Source: an uncultured Acetatifactor sp.
Lineage (GTDB): Bacteria; Bacillota; Clostridia; Lachnospirales; Lachnospiraceae
Length of the DNA: 17,248 nucleotides
Direction: 5' to 3'
NCBI GenBank assembly: GCA_910584865.1
Contig: CAJUCE010000007.1
Location: forward strand, 138,601 to 155,848
Shown here piece after piece: positions 1 through 7,410 of the stretch (positions are counted from its first letter, which is position 1; each line of letters begins with the position of its first letter). The notes beneath the pieces were generated by a model, which searched no databases, had not been told where the DNA came from, and worked only from the letters and a program-made list of their open reading frames with translations. Position numbers and translations under genes: made by a program.

Positions 1-354
1 GAGGATGACATAGGGGAACTTGCGCTGAGACAGTATGAGGCAGGGAAGCCGGTGGAGGGATTCTACGAATATATGGAGGATGAGCACCTGAAGAAGCTGG
101 CAGAGCTGAAGATAGAAAAGGGCGAGTCCATAGAGGATATGTTGGAGAATCTGGATGAGGATGACATAGGGGAACTTGCGCTGAGACAGTATGAGGCAGG
201 GAAGCCGGTGGGGGAATTCTATGAGTATATGGAGGATGAGCAGTTGAAGGAACTGGCGAAGCGGAAGATACAAAAGAAGGAGTCAATAAAAGATTTGCTG
301 GATTATCTGGAGAGTGATGTGCTCAGGGAGGTTATGCGGGAGCTTTTGTCCTGA
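1..354 (+). CDS. C-terminal part of an acidic helical repeat protein (5' end outside window)
   Basis: The frame is open from base 1 to the TGA at 352-354, so the true start lies to the left; the GTG at 52 is only an internal valine codon. The 117 visible residues are very rich in Glu, Asp, Lys and Leu. They are built on a 26-residue repeat with the pattern LA-x4-Glu-x-Gly-x-x-(V/I)-E-x-(F/M)-(Y/L)-E, in which the Leu-Ala pair and the Gly recur every 26 residues. Alternate units form a 52-residue (156-nt) super-repeat, and the first 54 nt of two successive super-repeats (1-54 and 157-210) are identical, pointing to recent duplication. The pattern suggests stacked two-helix units. The last unit ends in a short helix without Gly. 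I do not recognise the family. The unit loosely resembles the GxSIEDI-type tails of Rpn nucleases, which is only a guess. No function is assigned. Confidence 0.7.
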   Translation, partial: EDDIGELALRQYEAGKPVEGFYEYMEDEHLKKLAELKIEKGESIEDMLENLDEDDIGELALRQYEAGKPVGEFYEYMEDEQLKELAKRKIQKKESIKDLLDYLESDVLREVMRELLS

Positions 355-413
355 TGGGAGTTTTCCGCCTCGAACGCCGGGACTAAGCGAATTTGAATCA
401 AGTCCGGAAGAAA

Positions 414-457
414 AACATGGTGTGAAAATCTAAACTTTTGGATTTTCACACCATGTT
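414..457. terminator. Perfect 17-bp hairpin downstream of the repeat-protein gene
   Basis: Arms 414-430 and 441-457 are perfectly complementary over 17 bp and enclose a 10-nt loop. On the plus strand no U tract follows. On the minus strand the hairpin is followed by TTTTTCTT, so it would work best as a terminator for leftward transcripts. A weaker hairpin (377-384 with 401-407, one bulge) lies just upstream. It could stop read-through from the repeat-protein gene, or be the relic of a small mobile repeat. Confidence 0.5.
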
Positions 458-561
458 GACCTTTACGGAATCCATTTTATATATGCCGCCCGTATTCTTG
501 TTTAAGTAATCGCTGTACCGGTTGACTACGGTAATGGGTGTGCGCAGCTATAGTTAAGCAG

Positions 562-678
562 TCATTTTCCCTGTAGGCGCAGGATTTCAGCCTGAAGCTC
601 TGCGATAAGAGAGTCGCGCTGTTTGAGGTCTGTGTCCTTTTCTGCGATAAGAAAGTCGCGTTCCTTGAGATCCGCTTC
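562..678 (-). pseudogene. Coiled-coil C-terminal tail relic, probably of an Rpn-type nuclease gene
   Basis: On the minus strand, 38 codons from 678 to a TGA at 562-564 encode a highly charged coiled coil. It has two 14-residue repeats, each ending in (F/S)LIAE and preceded by DLK-x-RD. The codon directly upstream (679-681) is TAA and there is no start or ribosome site, so only the 3' end of a former gene remains. Tails of this kind (Asp-Leu-Ala-Glu-Lys-Asp repeats) are common at the ends of Rpn/PD-(D/E)XK transposase-like nucleases in gut Clostridia; that assignment is by resemblance only. The malL promoter begins 12 bp beyond the relic, so its decay edge sits next to a working regulatory region. 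Confidence 0.5.
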
Positions 679-689
679 TTACGGAAGTA

Positions 690-718
690 TTGACGGTAAA
701 GGATTATACAGATAAAAT
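690..718 (+). promoter_or_regulatory. Probable promoter of the GH13 glucosidase gene
   Basis: A -35 box TTGACG (690-695), a 17-nt spacer and a -10 box TAAAAT (713-718) make a good vegetative sigma-factor promoter. Transcription would start near 725, leaving a leader of about 100 nt before the TTG start at 825. No cre-like or operator palindrome was obvious in that leader. Confidence 0.65.
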
Positions 719-824
719 AAAAGAGGTTTATCTGATGGACTTCCTTTGAGGATGTGGGAGGGATGGAGGCCTGAAAAGCAGAGATCCCAAAAGAGACAAA
801 GCTTACAGAAGGGAGAAAGAAAAA

Positions 825-2468
825 TTGACAGACAGAGACAAAGCAAATCAAAACAAATGGTGGAAAACCGCCGTAATTTACCAGATTTACCCCCGCAGTT
901 TTGCGGACAGCAACGGGGACGGCATAGGAGACTTGCAGGGAATTATCTCCAGACTGGATTACCTGGAAAACTTGGGGATAGACGCTATCTGGCTCTCCCC
1001 GGTGTGCCGTTCCCCTCAGGACGACAACGGCTATGACATTTCCGATTACCAGGACATCGATCCCATGTTCGGCACCCTGCAGGACATGGAGGAGTTGATC
1101 GCGGAGGCGGGAAAGCGCCATATCCGCATCATTATGGATCTGGTGCTGAACCATTCCTCGGACGAGCATTTCTGGTTCCGGGAGGCGAAGAAGAGCCGGA
1201 AGAATCCTTATCATGACTATTATGTCTGGAGGGACGGCGTGGAGGGAGAGTTTCCCAACGATATGCGGGCGGCATTCGGCGGTCCTGCCTGGGAGTGGGT
1301 GCCTGAGGTGGGACAGTATTATTTTCACCAGTTTTCCGTAAAGCAGCCGGACTTAAACTGGGAGAACCCGAAGCTGCGCCGGGAAATCTATGACATGATT
1401 AACTGGTGGATCGACAGGGGGGTGGGCGGTTTCCGCCTGGATGTGATAGACCAGATTGCCAAGGAGCCGGACAGGGGGATCACGAACAACGGCCCCAGGC
1501 TGCACGAGTACCTGCGGGAGTTAAGCAGGGAAACTTTCCGGAAGGCAGATCTGGTCACTGTGGGAGAAGCATGGGGAGCCACAACGGAGCTGGCAAAACT
1601 GTACAGTAATCCGGATAACAGTGAACTGTCCATGGTATTCCAGTTCGAGCATATCTGCCTGGACCAGATACCTGGAAAGGAAAAATGGGATCTGGCGCCC
1701 CTGCCCTTCCTGAAGCTGAAGGAGGTCTTCGGGCGCTGGCAGACCAAACTGCACGGGAAGGGATGGAACAGCCTTTTCTGGAACAACCACGATTTGCCAA
1801 GGATCGTCTCCCGGTGGGGAAACGACGGAAAGTACCGGGTGGAATCCGCCAAAATGCTTGCCATCCTTCTGCACGGGATGCAGGGGACGCCCTATATCTA
1901 CCAGGGCGAGGAGCTGGGCATGACCAATGTGCGGTATGAAATGGAGGAATATCGGGATATCGAGACATTGAACCTGTATCAGGAGCGTCTGGAAAAAGGG
2001 TATTCCAAAGAGGAAATCATGGATTCCATCTACGCGAAAAGCCGCGATAACGCCAGAACCCCCATGCAGTGGAGCAGCGGGAAAAACGCGGGTTTTACGG
2101 AAGGAGAGCCCTGGATCCGGGTGAATCCCAACTACCGGGAAATCAATGCGGCGGCGCAGACAGGGGAGGAAGATTCCGTATTCCGGTGCTATCAGACGCT
2201 GATCCGGCTCCGGAAGGAATATTCCATATTTGCGGACGGGGAATTTGGGATGCTTCTGGAGGAGGATGAGGATATTTTTGCCTACACCAGGACAGATGCG
2301 GATTCCCGGCTTTTGGTCGTCTGCAATTTCCACGACAGGGAAGTCAACGTTTCCCTGGAGGAGCTTGCAGATCCGGGGGAGTTGCTTATCGCAAATTATC
2401 GGGATGCGTGCCAGAGGACGGTTTTGCGCCCGTACGAAGCCAGGATGTATTGGAAAGAAAGGCAGTAG
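825..2468 (+). CDS. malL: Oligo-1,6-glucosidase (GH13 family alpha-glucosidase)
   Basis: This 547-residue cytoplasmic enzyme has no signal peptide. It should remove glucose from the non-reducing end of isomalto-oligosaccharides and related alpha-glucosides. The TTG at 825 is chosen because GGGAG lies 9 nt upstream and no in-frame ATG precedes conserved sequence. All GH13 regions are intact: DLVLNH (Asp105), GGFRLDVID with nucleophile Asp206, VGEAWG with acid/base Glu248, and NNHDLPR with transition-state Asp323. The QPDLNWENP motif and the Val after the nucleophile are typical of the alpha-1,6-acting oligo-1,6-glucosidase/dextran-glucosidase group rather than maltases. Length is normal for that group (about 550-560). 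The gene stands alone behind its own promoter, with no sugar transporter or regulator beside it. DexB-type dextran glucosidase is the nearest alternative; the symbol malL is by family analogy. Confidence 0.93.
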   Translation: MTDRDKANQNKWWKTAVIYQIYPRSFADSNGDGIGDLQGIISRLDYLENLGIDAIWLSPVCRSPQDDNGYDISDYQDIDPMFGTLQDMEELIAEAGKRHIRIIMDLVLNHSSDEHFWFREAKKSRKNPYHDYYVWRDGVEGEFPNDMRAAFGGPAWEWVPEVGQYYFHQFSVKQPDLNWENPKLRREIYDMINWWIDRGVGGFRLDVIDQIAKEPDRGITNNGPRLHEYLRELSRETFRKADLVTVGEAWGATTELAKLYSNPDNSELSMVFQFEHICLDQIPGKEKWDLAPLPFLKLKEVFGRWQTKLHGKGWNSLFWNNHDLPRIVSRWGNDGKYRVESAKMLAILLHGMQGTPYIYQGEELGMTNVRYEMEEYRDIETLNLYQERLEKGYSKEEIMDSIYAKSRDNARTPMQWSSGKNAGFTEGEPWIRVNPNYREINAAAQTGEEDSVFRCYQTLIRLRKEYSIFADGEFGMLLEEDEDIFAYTRTDADSRLLVVCNFHDREVNVSLEELADPGELLIANYRDACQRTVLRPYEARMYWKERQ

Positions 2469-2475
2469 CAAAACA

Positions 2476-2518
2476 GCCCGGGCAGTTTCGCAGACACTTC
2501 TGCAGGAGCCGTCCGGGC
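2476..2518. terminator. Nested hairpin between converging genes
   Basis: GCCCGG (2476-2481) pairs with CCGGGC (2513-2518), and a smaller GCAG/CTGC stem lies inside. It sits between the malL stop and the end of the converging minus-strand gene, where a bidirectional terminator is expected. There is no U tract on either side, so the call is weak. Confidence 0.35.
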
Positions 2519-2534
2519 GTAAGGAACCTGAAAC

Positions 2535-3677
2535 TCAGTTCATAAAGGCGCAGCTGCATCCGGTCAGTTTTTCAAATTCCGCCGCCGCTTTTTCCAGGCT
2601 TTCTCCAGGAACACTATCCTGAAGTTTCATCTGGACGGATTTGCGTTCCGGCAGATAGGAGGGGAATTTGGCCAGGGAAATTCCGTATTTCATGCACAGC
2701 AGCTGCGCATGTTTGAACAGGCCGTTCTGATTTACCTTATCCGCAATGCGGAGCCGCCAGCCGGTCTGGTTGGACAATTCCCGGAGCTGTGGGGCATATC
2801 GATACCCTACACCGGGGGAAATAAAGGCGATTTCCATATATTTCCCATGGACATCCTGCTTTAGGCTCTTTTTCTCGGGCCTGTGGGGCAGCGCTTCGAA
2901 GGCCTGGTCAATGCAGAAGAAGGCCAGGTTCTGCTCCACTGTCTCCGTCCGGGGGTTTTCCGGCAAAAAGAAGTCGTCGCGGATGTATGCCCCGGCGGGG
3001 GAGTGCCCGATAGAGGAAGCAGGACATTGTCTATTGTCACCCCAATGTTGTCCAAAGGTTGCCGCGGGTTGTGCGCTGCCTGCTTGAAGCTGTCCATTGA
3101 TAACCAGGTTCCAGCCGGTGGCGGAGCGGAATTTTTCCGCGGCCTCCTGCTCTGGAACGGCAGTCCCGGTATGGTCCGGCGCCGTGTGCTTTACGGCTTC
3201 TGCGGGGGCGTCATTTAACGTAACCTCATAACTTTTTTTCTCCGCATAATAAGAGATCTTTTCAATCCTGTCCCCCAGCAGCACGGAAAGAAGGAGGGCG
3301 GTGGCATTGTGGTTCATGGAGGGGCTGATGCGGGCGCTCCATCCGGTTGCCTGGGCGAAGCTTTCCGCCTTTTCCAGGAAAGCGGCCCCGTCCTGGCTGT
3401 CCGGGTAATCGAATTGCAGCAGGATTTCCTTCCGGTCATTGTGGAAACTAAGCTTCCGGTAGGAAAAGGTCTCTTTGGTGTAAAAGGGCTCGTTTCCTTT
3501 CAGTATCCGCTTTTCCAGGGCGTTTTTCAGGTAAGTGGGGTTTCGGGTATACATGCTGTTGATATCCCTGACCATGCCATCCACATAGACCGGGACTGCG
3601 GGAATTTCCTGGTTCTGGATAGCGGAGCGCAGGATCAGGTTTAGAGGCAGTGCCGTTTGGGTGCCAAAGCATACCAT
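2535..3677 (-). pseudogene. Truncated beta-CASP/MBL-type nuclease remnant fused to a duplicated unnamed domain
   Basis: The open frame encodes 380 residues. Residues 3-66 match the beta-CASP region of MBL-fold RNA/DNA nucleases: PVYVDGMVRDIN at 29-40, then NPTYLKNALEKRILKGNEPFY. The metallo-beta-lactamase domain with its HxHxDH motif, which should precede it, is absent. So is the following SGMLTGG-type segment. A TAA sits directly before the ATG and no Shine-Dalgarno is visible, so this is most likely a 5'-truncated, internally deleted gene. The rest holds two related units, about 83-194 and 279-380. Each has a beta-rich start, then TGW, then N-x-N (SMNHNA; KVNQNG), a (E/P)(E/K)RKS or AEKKS-like strand, and a final F-x3-TG(W/C). 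A linker (195-278) contains EQNLAFFCIDQAFEALPHRP. Expression of the open frame cannot be excluded. Confidence 0.6.
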
Positions 3678-3801
3678 TTAGGCACAGGGGCTTGCGTTTG
3701 CGGGACAGGTCTGATAAGATGAATAATATTTATTATTTGCGTATGATTTTGCTGTTAAGTGCCGAAAGGTACCGGGAAGCAGATGCAGGGGGAGCAGGGC
3801 G

Positions 3802-4638
3802 ATGCCCAGGATCGGAATACTGTGCGGCCGGAGCGGGGAGAGAGAGGCAATCCGGTATAGTATCGAAATATTAGCCGCAAGAGAAGGCTTTGACTGCTCC
3901 GTATACTGTCTGGACAGCGGGACGGGAGGCGGTGAATCCGGCTGCGCAGAGCCGGGAAACAGCAGGCAGGCTTGCGGAAAGCCGGGAAGCAGCGGGAGAG
4001 ATGGCGGCAGGCAGTGCAGCGGCGGCCCGGAAAGCGGAATCCGGAGTTGTGCCGGACAGGAAAGCCGCATTGGGGAACTGTCCTGTGTGGTGCTGTGTCA
4101 TGAGAACCGAGACATTGCGTTTGCCTGGGCGGAATGGCTCTGGTATCAGGAGCCGTCCCTGCCCATCGTCTATGTGGCCCAAAGGGCGGAGGATATCTTT
4201 GCGGCGCTGGGGATGCCGTTTTTCCATACGGTGCGGTATTTTGAGCTGGAGCAGGATCTGAAGGCGGCACTGCGGAAGCTGGGGCGGATCCGGTCTTCGG
4301 CATCTGGACGCGTCGGCTTTACCAGAAACGGACAGCTGATGCTGATCCCGTTTCGGGAAGTTCTTTACCTGGAAAGTGAGCATCATGAGATACGCCTCCA
4401 TCTGGGGGAAGAGATATGCCTGGTGAAGGAAAGCCTGGCGCAATGTGAGGAAAAATTGCGGGGCAGGGGGTTTGTGCGGACGGACAGGAGTTTCCTGGTG
4501 AACATGTACCATATCCGCTGCCTTGAGCGGGAAAATCTGCTGTTGGGCAATGGGGAGAGGCTGTATGTGAGCCGCAGGAGGTACCCGGAGGTGAAGCTTG
4601 CCTTTGAAAATTATATTAGGCATCTGGATTTTATCTGA
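3802..4638 (+). CDS. LytTR-family DNA-binding regulator with degenerate receiver domain
   Basis: The 278-residue protein ends in a clear LytTR DNA-binding domain (about 171-273), with the typical segments IPFREVLYLESEHHEI and FVRTDRSFLVNMYHI. The N-terminus looks like a response-regulator receiver (IGILCGRSGEREAIRYSIEIL). Where the phosphorylated Asp is expected (after SCVV) the protein reads LCHEN, and no KP-type lysine is seen later, so activation by phosphorylation is doubtful. Residues 39-91 are a Gly/Ser/Cys-rich low-complexity stretch not expected in receivers. The ATG at 3802 follows GGGGGAG at a good distance. No histidine kinase is nearby. The exporter operon starts 208 nt downstream on the same strand, and LytTR genes often sit beside and regulate such ABC-2 exporters, so control of that operon is the likely role. 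Confidence 0.85.
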   Translation: MPRIGILCGRSGEREAIRYSIEILAAREGFDCSVYCLDSGTGGGESGCAEPGNSRQACGKPGSSGRDGGRQCSGGPESGIRSCAGQESRIGELSCVVLCHENRDIAFAWAEWLWYQEPSLPIVYVAQRAEDIFAALGMPFFHTVRYFELEQDLKAALRKLGRIRSSASGRVGFTRNGQLMLIPFREVLYLESEHHEIRLHLGEEICLVKESLAQCEEKLRGRGFVRTDRSFLVNMYHIRCLERENLLLGNGERLYVSRRRYPEVKLAFENYIRHLDFI

Positions 4639-4846
4639 ATATAGTCATCGGCAGGAGAGAACGGAAACAGGGAGAAGCGTTCCGTGGGAGATGCAGGTGT
4701 CGCAGCAGGTATGTCAGGGAAAGCAGAGAAGAAACCATGTGTGCGGGCAGGTGTCAAGGGCGGGAAAGCCGGCAACTATTAGCATCTGTATAGAGCAACT
4801 GTCATAAGCAGGAACAGCAAATTGTGAGCGGAGAGGGACACATGCC

Positions 4847-5818
4847 ATGATCACAGTGGAGCATTTGAAAAAAGAGTTTACCTATTATAAGAAAATGACA
4901 GGGATCAAGGGCTCCCTGCACAATGTATTTCACAGGGAATCCCTGACAAAGGAGGCCGTGCGGGATATCTCTTTTTCCGTAGAAAAGGGGGAGATGATCG
5001 GCTTCCTGGGGCCTAATGGGGCAGGGAAAACTACTACCTTAAAGATGCTTTCCGGCATACTGTACCCGACGGGGGGGCGTATAGAGGTGGACGGATTCGT
5101 TCCCTGGGAGCGGAAGAATGAGTTTAAGCGCCGGATTTCCATTGTTATGGGGCAGAAGAATCAGCTCTGGTGGGATCTGCCTGCCAGCGACAGCTTTTAT
5201 TTGAACAAATGCATCTTCGGGGTGGATGACTGGGCATACCGTGATATTGTGACAGAGCTGTCAGAACTGTTGGATGTGAAAGAACTGTTGAATGTACAGG
5301 TGCGCAGGCTTTCTCTGGGGGAAAGGATGAAAATGGAAATTCTGGCGGCCCTGATCCACCGGCCCGATATCCTGTTTCTGGACGAGCCCACCATCGGCCT
5401 GGACATCCTCTCCCAGAAGAAGATCCGGGATTTCCTGAAAATCTACAATGAACAGTGGAAGACGACAGTTATCATTACAAGCCACTATATGGCGGATATC
5501 GAGGCATTATGTGACAGGGCTGTCATTATTAATCAGGGAGTGCTTGTGTATGACGGGAAATTGGGGGAGGTCAACCAGCTTCTGGGAAAAAGGAAGCTGC
5601 TTTCCGTGAAAACTTCCGCCGCAGTGGAAGCGGGGGACTGGGCGGCTTTCGGCTCGGTGCGGGAGGTCAGTGACGCGGGGGCGGTTCTGGAGGTTCCCCA
5701 GGAGAAGGTGAGGGAGGTTTTGGCCGTCATTTTGTCTGGCATGCCGGTGGAGGACTTTACAGTGACGGAGATTCCCATTGAGGAGAGCATTGCCCGCTTC
5801 TACCAGAAGTCCGGCTGA
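4847..5818 (+). CDS. ABC-2 type exporter, ATP-binding subunit
   Basis: This 323-residue ATPase powers the membrane complex formed by the two permeases encoded downstream. Motifs: Walker A GPNGAGKTT (55-63), Q-loop Gln103, signature LSLGE (155-159, in place of LSGGQ), Walker B ILFLDEPT with catalytic Glu180, and H-loop His213. About 30 residues precede the usual core start, and a C-terminal domain of about 90 residues follows the nucleotide-binding domain. This matches the COG4586 group of uncharacterised ABC-2 exporters, whose partners are COG4587 and COG3694 permeases, as found here. The start at 4847 follows GGAGAGGG; an ATG at 4842 is out of frame and stops at once. The transported compound is unknown; members have been linked to drug or lipid export. 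Confidence 0.92.
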   Translation: MITVEHLKKEFTYYKKMTGIKGSLHNVFHRESLTKEAVRDISFSVEKGEMIGFLGPNGAGKTTTLKMLSGILYPTGGRIEVDGFVPWERKNEFKRRISIVMGQKNQLWWDLPASDSFYLNKCIFGVDDWAYRDIVTELSELLDVKELLNVQVRRLSLGERMKMEILAALIHRPDILFLDEPTIGLDILSQKKIRDFLKIYNEQWKTTVIITSHYMADIEALCDRAVIINQGVLVYDGKLGEVNQLLGKRKLLSVKTSAAVEAGDWAAFGSVREVSDAGAVLEVPQEKVREVLAVILSGMPVEDFTVTEIPIEESIARFYQKSG

Positions 5819-5889
5819 GAAAGACAGGGCGCACGAAAACGGCATCGGGCGGGACGATGCCCAACGATAAATAAGGAGGTGGCAGAGCC

Positions 5890-6687
5890 GTGAGCAGCTA
5901 TCGTTGCGTTTTTCTGATGGGAGTGGAACAGGCTCTGGAATACCGGGTCAGTTTTTTCCTGAGTATGTTGAGCGCGGTATTTCCCATCATTATCCAGACC
6001 ACTATGTGGAATTATCTGTACCGGCATTCGGATGCGGCTGCTGTCTTCGGGTATCAGCAGGGAGAGATTCTGCTGTACACCCTGCTGGCCACCATTGTGT
6101 CCCAGCTGGTGGGGACGGGCTTTGAGTGGGAGATGAACAGCGACATCAAGATGGGCGGGCTGAATAAATATCTGATCCGCCCGGTGGGGTACAAGGGGTA
6201 TCAGTTTTTCCGGTTTCTGGGGCAGAAGATTCCCAGGATCATGGTGATCGGGCCGGTGATGGCGGTGATCATCGGAGTGGCTTTCTGGCAGGGGCTGCCG
6301 GCCTCGCCGGGCAGGACGGCGGCTTTTCTGGTGAGCCTCATACTGGGGATGCTTTTGAATTTTTCCGTCTTTTACTGTATCGGCCTGTTGGCGTTTTGGC
6401 TGACGGATGTGGATAAGCTCTTCGGCACCATCAGCATTGTGCTCACCGTGGTCAGCGGCGGTGTGTTCCCTCTGGATATTTTCGGAGGGGTGGTGGAGAC
6501 ATTGGTGAATCTGCTTCCCTTCGGCTATACCACCCAGTTCCCGGTGAACATCATCAACGGACGGTTCGGGTGGGCGCGCATGGGGGTGGGATTTGCCTTC
6601 CAGGCGGGATGGATCCTGGTGTTCGTGTGTCTGGGGGAGGCTATGTGGAGGCGCGGCATCCGGCGGTATGCGGCGGTAGGAGGATGA
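5890..6687 (+). CDS. ABC-2 type exporter, permease subunit 1 (COG4587-like)
   Basis: This 265-residue integral membrane protein has about six hydrophobic segments, near residues 22-44, 60-77, 116-135, 143-165, 171-192 and 235-252. The opening segment GVEQALEYRVSFFLSML is typical of the COG4587/ABC2_membrane_6 family. The conserved cytoplasmic stretch MGGLNKYLIRPV between segments 2 and 3 is also characteristic and has a direct counterpart (QGELDLYLVKPV) in the second permease. The GTG start at 5890 is set by a strong Shine-Dalgarno (TAAGGAGGT, 5872-5880) 9 nt upstream. The gene lies 71 nt after the ATPase gene on the same strand and presumably forms a heterodimeric channel with the product of the gene at 7411. 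Confidence 0.9.
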   Translation: MSSYRCVFLMGVEQALEYRVSFFLSMLSAVFPIIIQTTMWNYLYRHSDAAAVFGYQQGEILLYTLLATIVSQLVGTGFEWEMNSDIKMGGLNKYLIRPVGYKGYQFFRFLGQKIPRIMVIGPVMAVIIGVAFWQGLPASPGRTAAFLVSLILGMLLNFSVFYCIGLLAFWLTDVDKLFGTISIVLTVVSGGVFPLDIFGGVVETLVNLLPFGYTTQFPVNIINGRFGWARMGVGFAFQAGWILVFVCLGEAMWRRGIRRYAAVGG

Positions 6688-6707
6688 AGACGCCGGCATA
6701 GAAACAG

Positions 6708-6800
6708 CAGAATGACGTTCCAGTGCCCATAGGACTTACGGACGCATGTCCTAAGAGGCCGTAAGTTCTATGCCGTTACTGGTACCGGAATGTCATTCTG
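6708..6800. repeat. 93-nt imperfect inverted repeat (hairpin element) inside the exporter operon
   Basis: The outer arms 6708-6721 and 6787-6800 match at 13 of 14 positions, with one G-U allowed. Inside them CCAGT (6720-6724) pairs with ACTGG (6778-6782), and 6728-6741 pairs with 6759-6772 at 13 of 14 positions, leaving a 17-nt loop. As RNA this folds into one long interrupted hairpin. It has no U tract and no clear target-site duplication. It may be a small non-autonomous element or an RNA processing/stability structure that sets relative levels of upstream and downstream genes. Confidence 0.6.
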
Positions 6801-6825
6801 TGGAACTGGAATAGGAGGGAAAGGA

Positions 6826-7407
6826 ATGCTGTATAAATCATTGGAAACAGAGCGGCTGATTCTGCGGGAATGGAGACTGGAGGACGCAGAGGATCTGTAT
6901 GAATACGCCGGGAATCCCGAGGTGGGGCCCATGGCAGGATGGACGCCCCATTCCGACAGGGCGTATTCCCTGGAAGTCCTGAAGCGCTATAGGGAGAGCG
7001 GCGATATATGGGCCGTCGCGCTGCGGGAAACGGGAAAGGTGATCGGGCAGCTGCGGATGTACCCGGACGAAAACCGGGGGAAATATGTGGCTAAGTATAT
7101 AAGCTATGCGCTGTCTGCCGATTATTGGGGGCAGGGGCTTATGACAGAGGCGGTGAAGGCGGTGATCCGTTATGCCTTTGAGGAAGAGGAAGGGATTGAC
7201 CTGCTGTCCGTATTTCATTCCCCGGACAATGCCCGCACCAGGCGCGTGATAGAAAAATGCGGATTTACGTTTGAAATTACGCTTAAAGATGCTTATGCCG
7301 GATATGATGGGCAGGTATGCGACAGCGTGTGCTACAGCCTGTTGAGAGAAGCGTATTTTGCGGCAAAAAAGCGAGAGGAGGGGGGAGCAGGGGACTCTTG
7401 GGAGTAG
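6826..7407 (+). CDS. GNAT-family N-acetyltransferase (RimJ/RimL-like)
   Basis: The 193-residue protein should transfer an acetyl group from acetyl-CoA to an amine. It begins with the TERLILREWRLEDAEDLYEY pattern of RimJ/RimL-type acetyltransferases and has the acetyl-CoA binding loop YWGQGLMTEA (100-109). SPDNARTRRVIEKCGFTFE (132-150) is the usual final helix and beta-bulge. The ATG at 6826 is chosen because GGAGGG lies 5-11 nt upstream; an in-frame ATG at 6790 falls inside the right arm of the hairpin repeat and has no ribosome site. The gene sits between two permease genes that are normally adjacent, and its stop is 3 nt before the next start, so it is co-transcribed. The substrate is unknown; it might modify the exporter's cargo, or be a passenger. 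Confidence 0.88.
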   Translation: MLYKSLETERLILREWRLEDAEDLYEYAGNPEVGPMAGWTPHSDRAYSLEVLKRYRESGDIWAVALRETGKVIGQLRMYPDENRGKYVAKYISYALSADYWGQGLMTEAVKAVIRYAFEEEEGIDLLSVFHSPDNARTRRVIEKCGFTFEITLKDAYAGYDGQVCDSVCYSLLREAYFAAKKREEGGAGDSWE

Positions 7408-7410
7408 CCC

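Noticed and set aside
1..354. CRISPR-like direct repeats at the left edge
   Set aside because: The 156-nt repeats are in-frame coding repeats without spacers.
735..749. Possible four-codon upstream ORF (Met-Asp-Phe-Leu) before malL
   Set aside because: The only purine-rich stretch before it coincides with the predicted transcription start, so there is no room for a ribosome site; no terminator follows.
477..1328. Long minus-strand open frame (283 codons) over the malL start
   Set aside because: It lies opposite conserved GH13 sequence, lacks a ribosome site and recognisable motifs, and crosses the promoter and relic region.
1521..2471. Minus-strand open frame of 316 codons
   Set aside because: Shadow of the malL reading frame; no conserved motifs.
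3755..4303. Minus-strand and alternative-frame ORFs across the LytTR gene
   Set aside because: Produced by the GC-rich low-complexity insert; the plus frame at 3802 has LytTR motifs and a ribosome site.
5800..6699. Minus-strand open frame of 299 codons, rich in His and Pro
   Set aside because: Antisense shadow of a membrane-protein gene; the composition is typical of such shadows.
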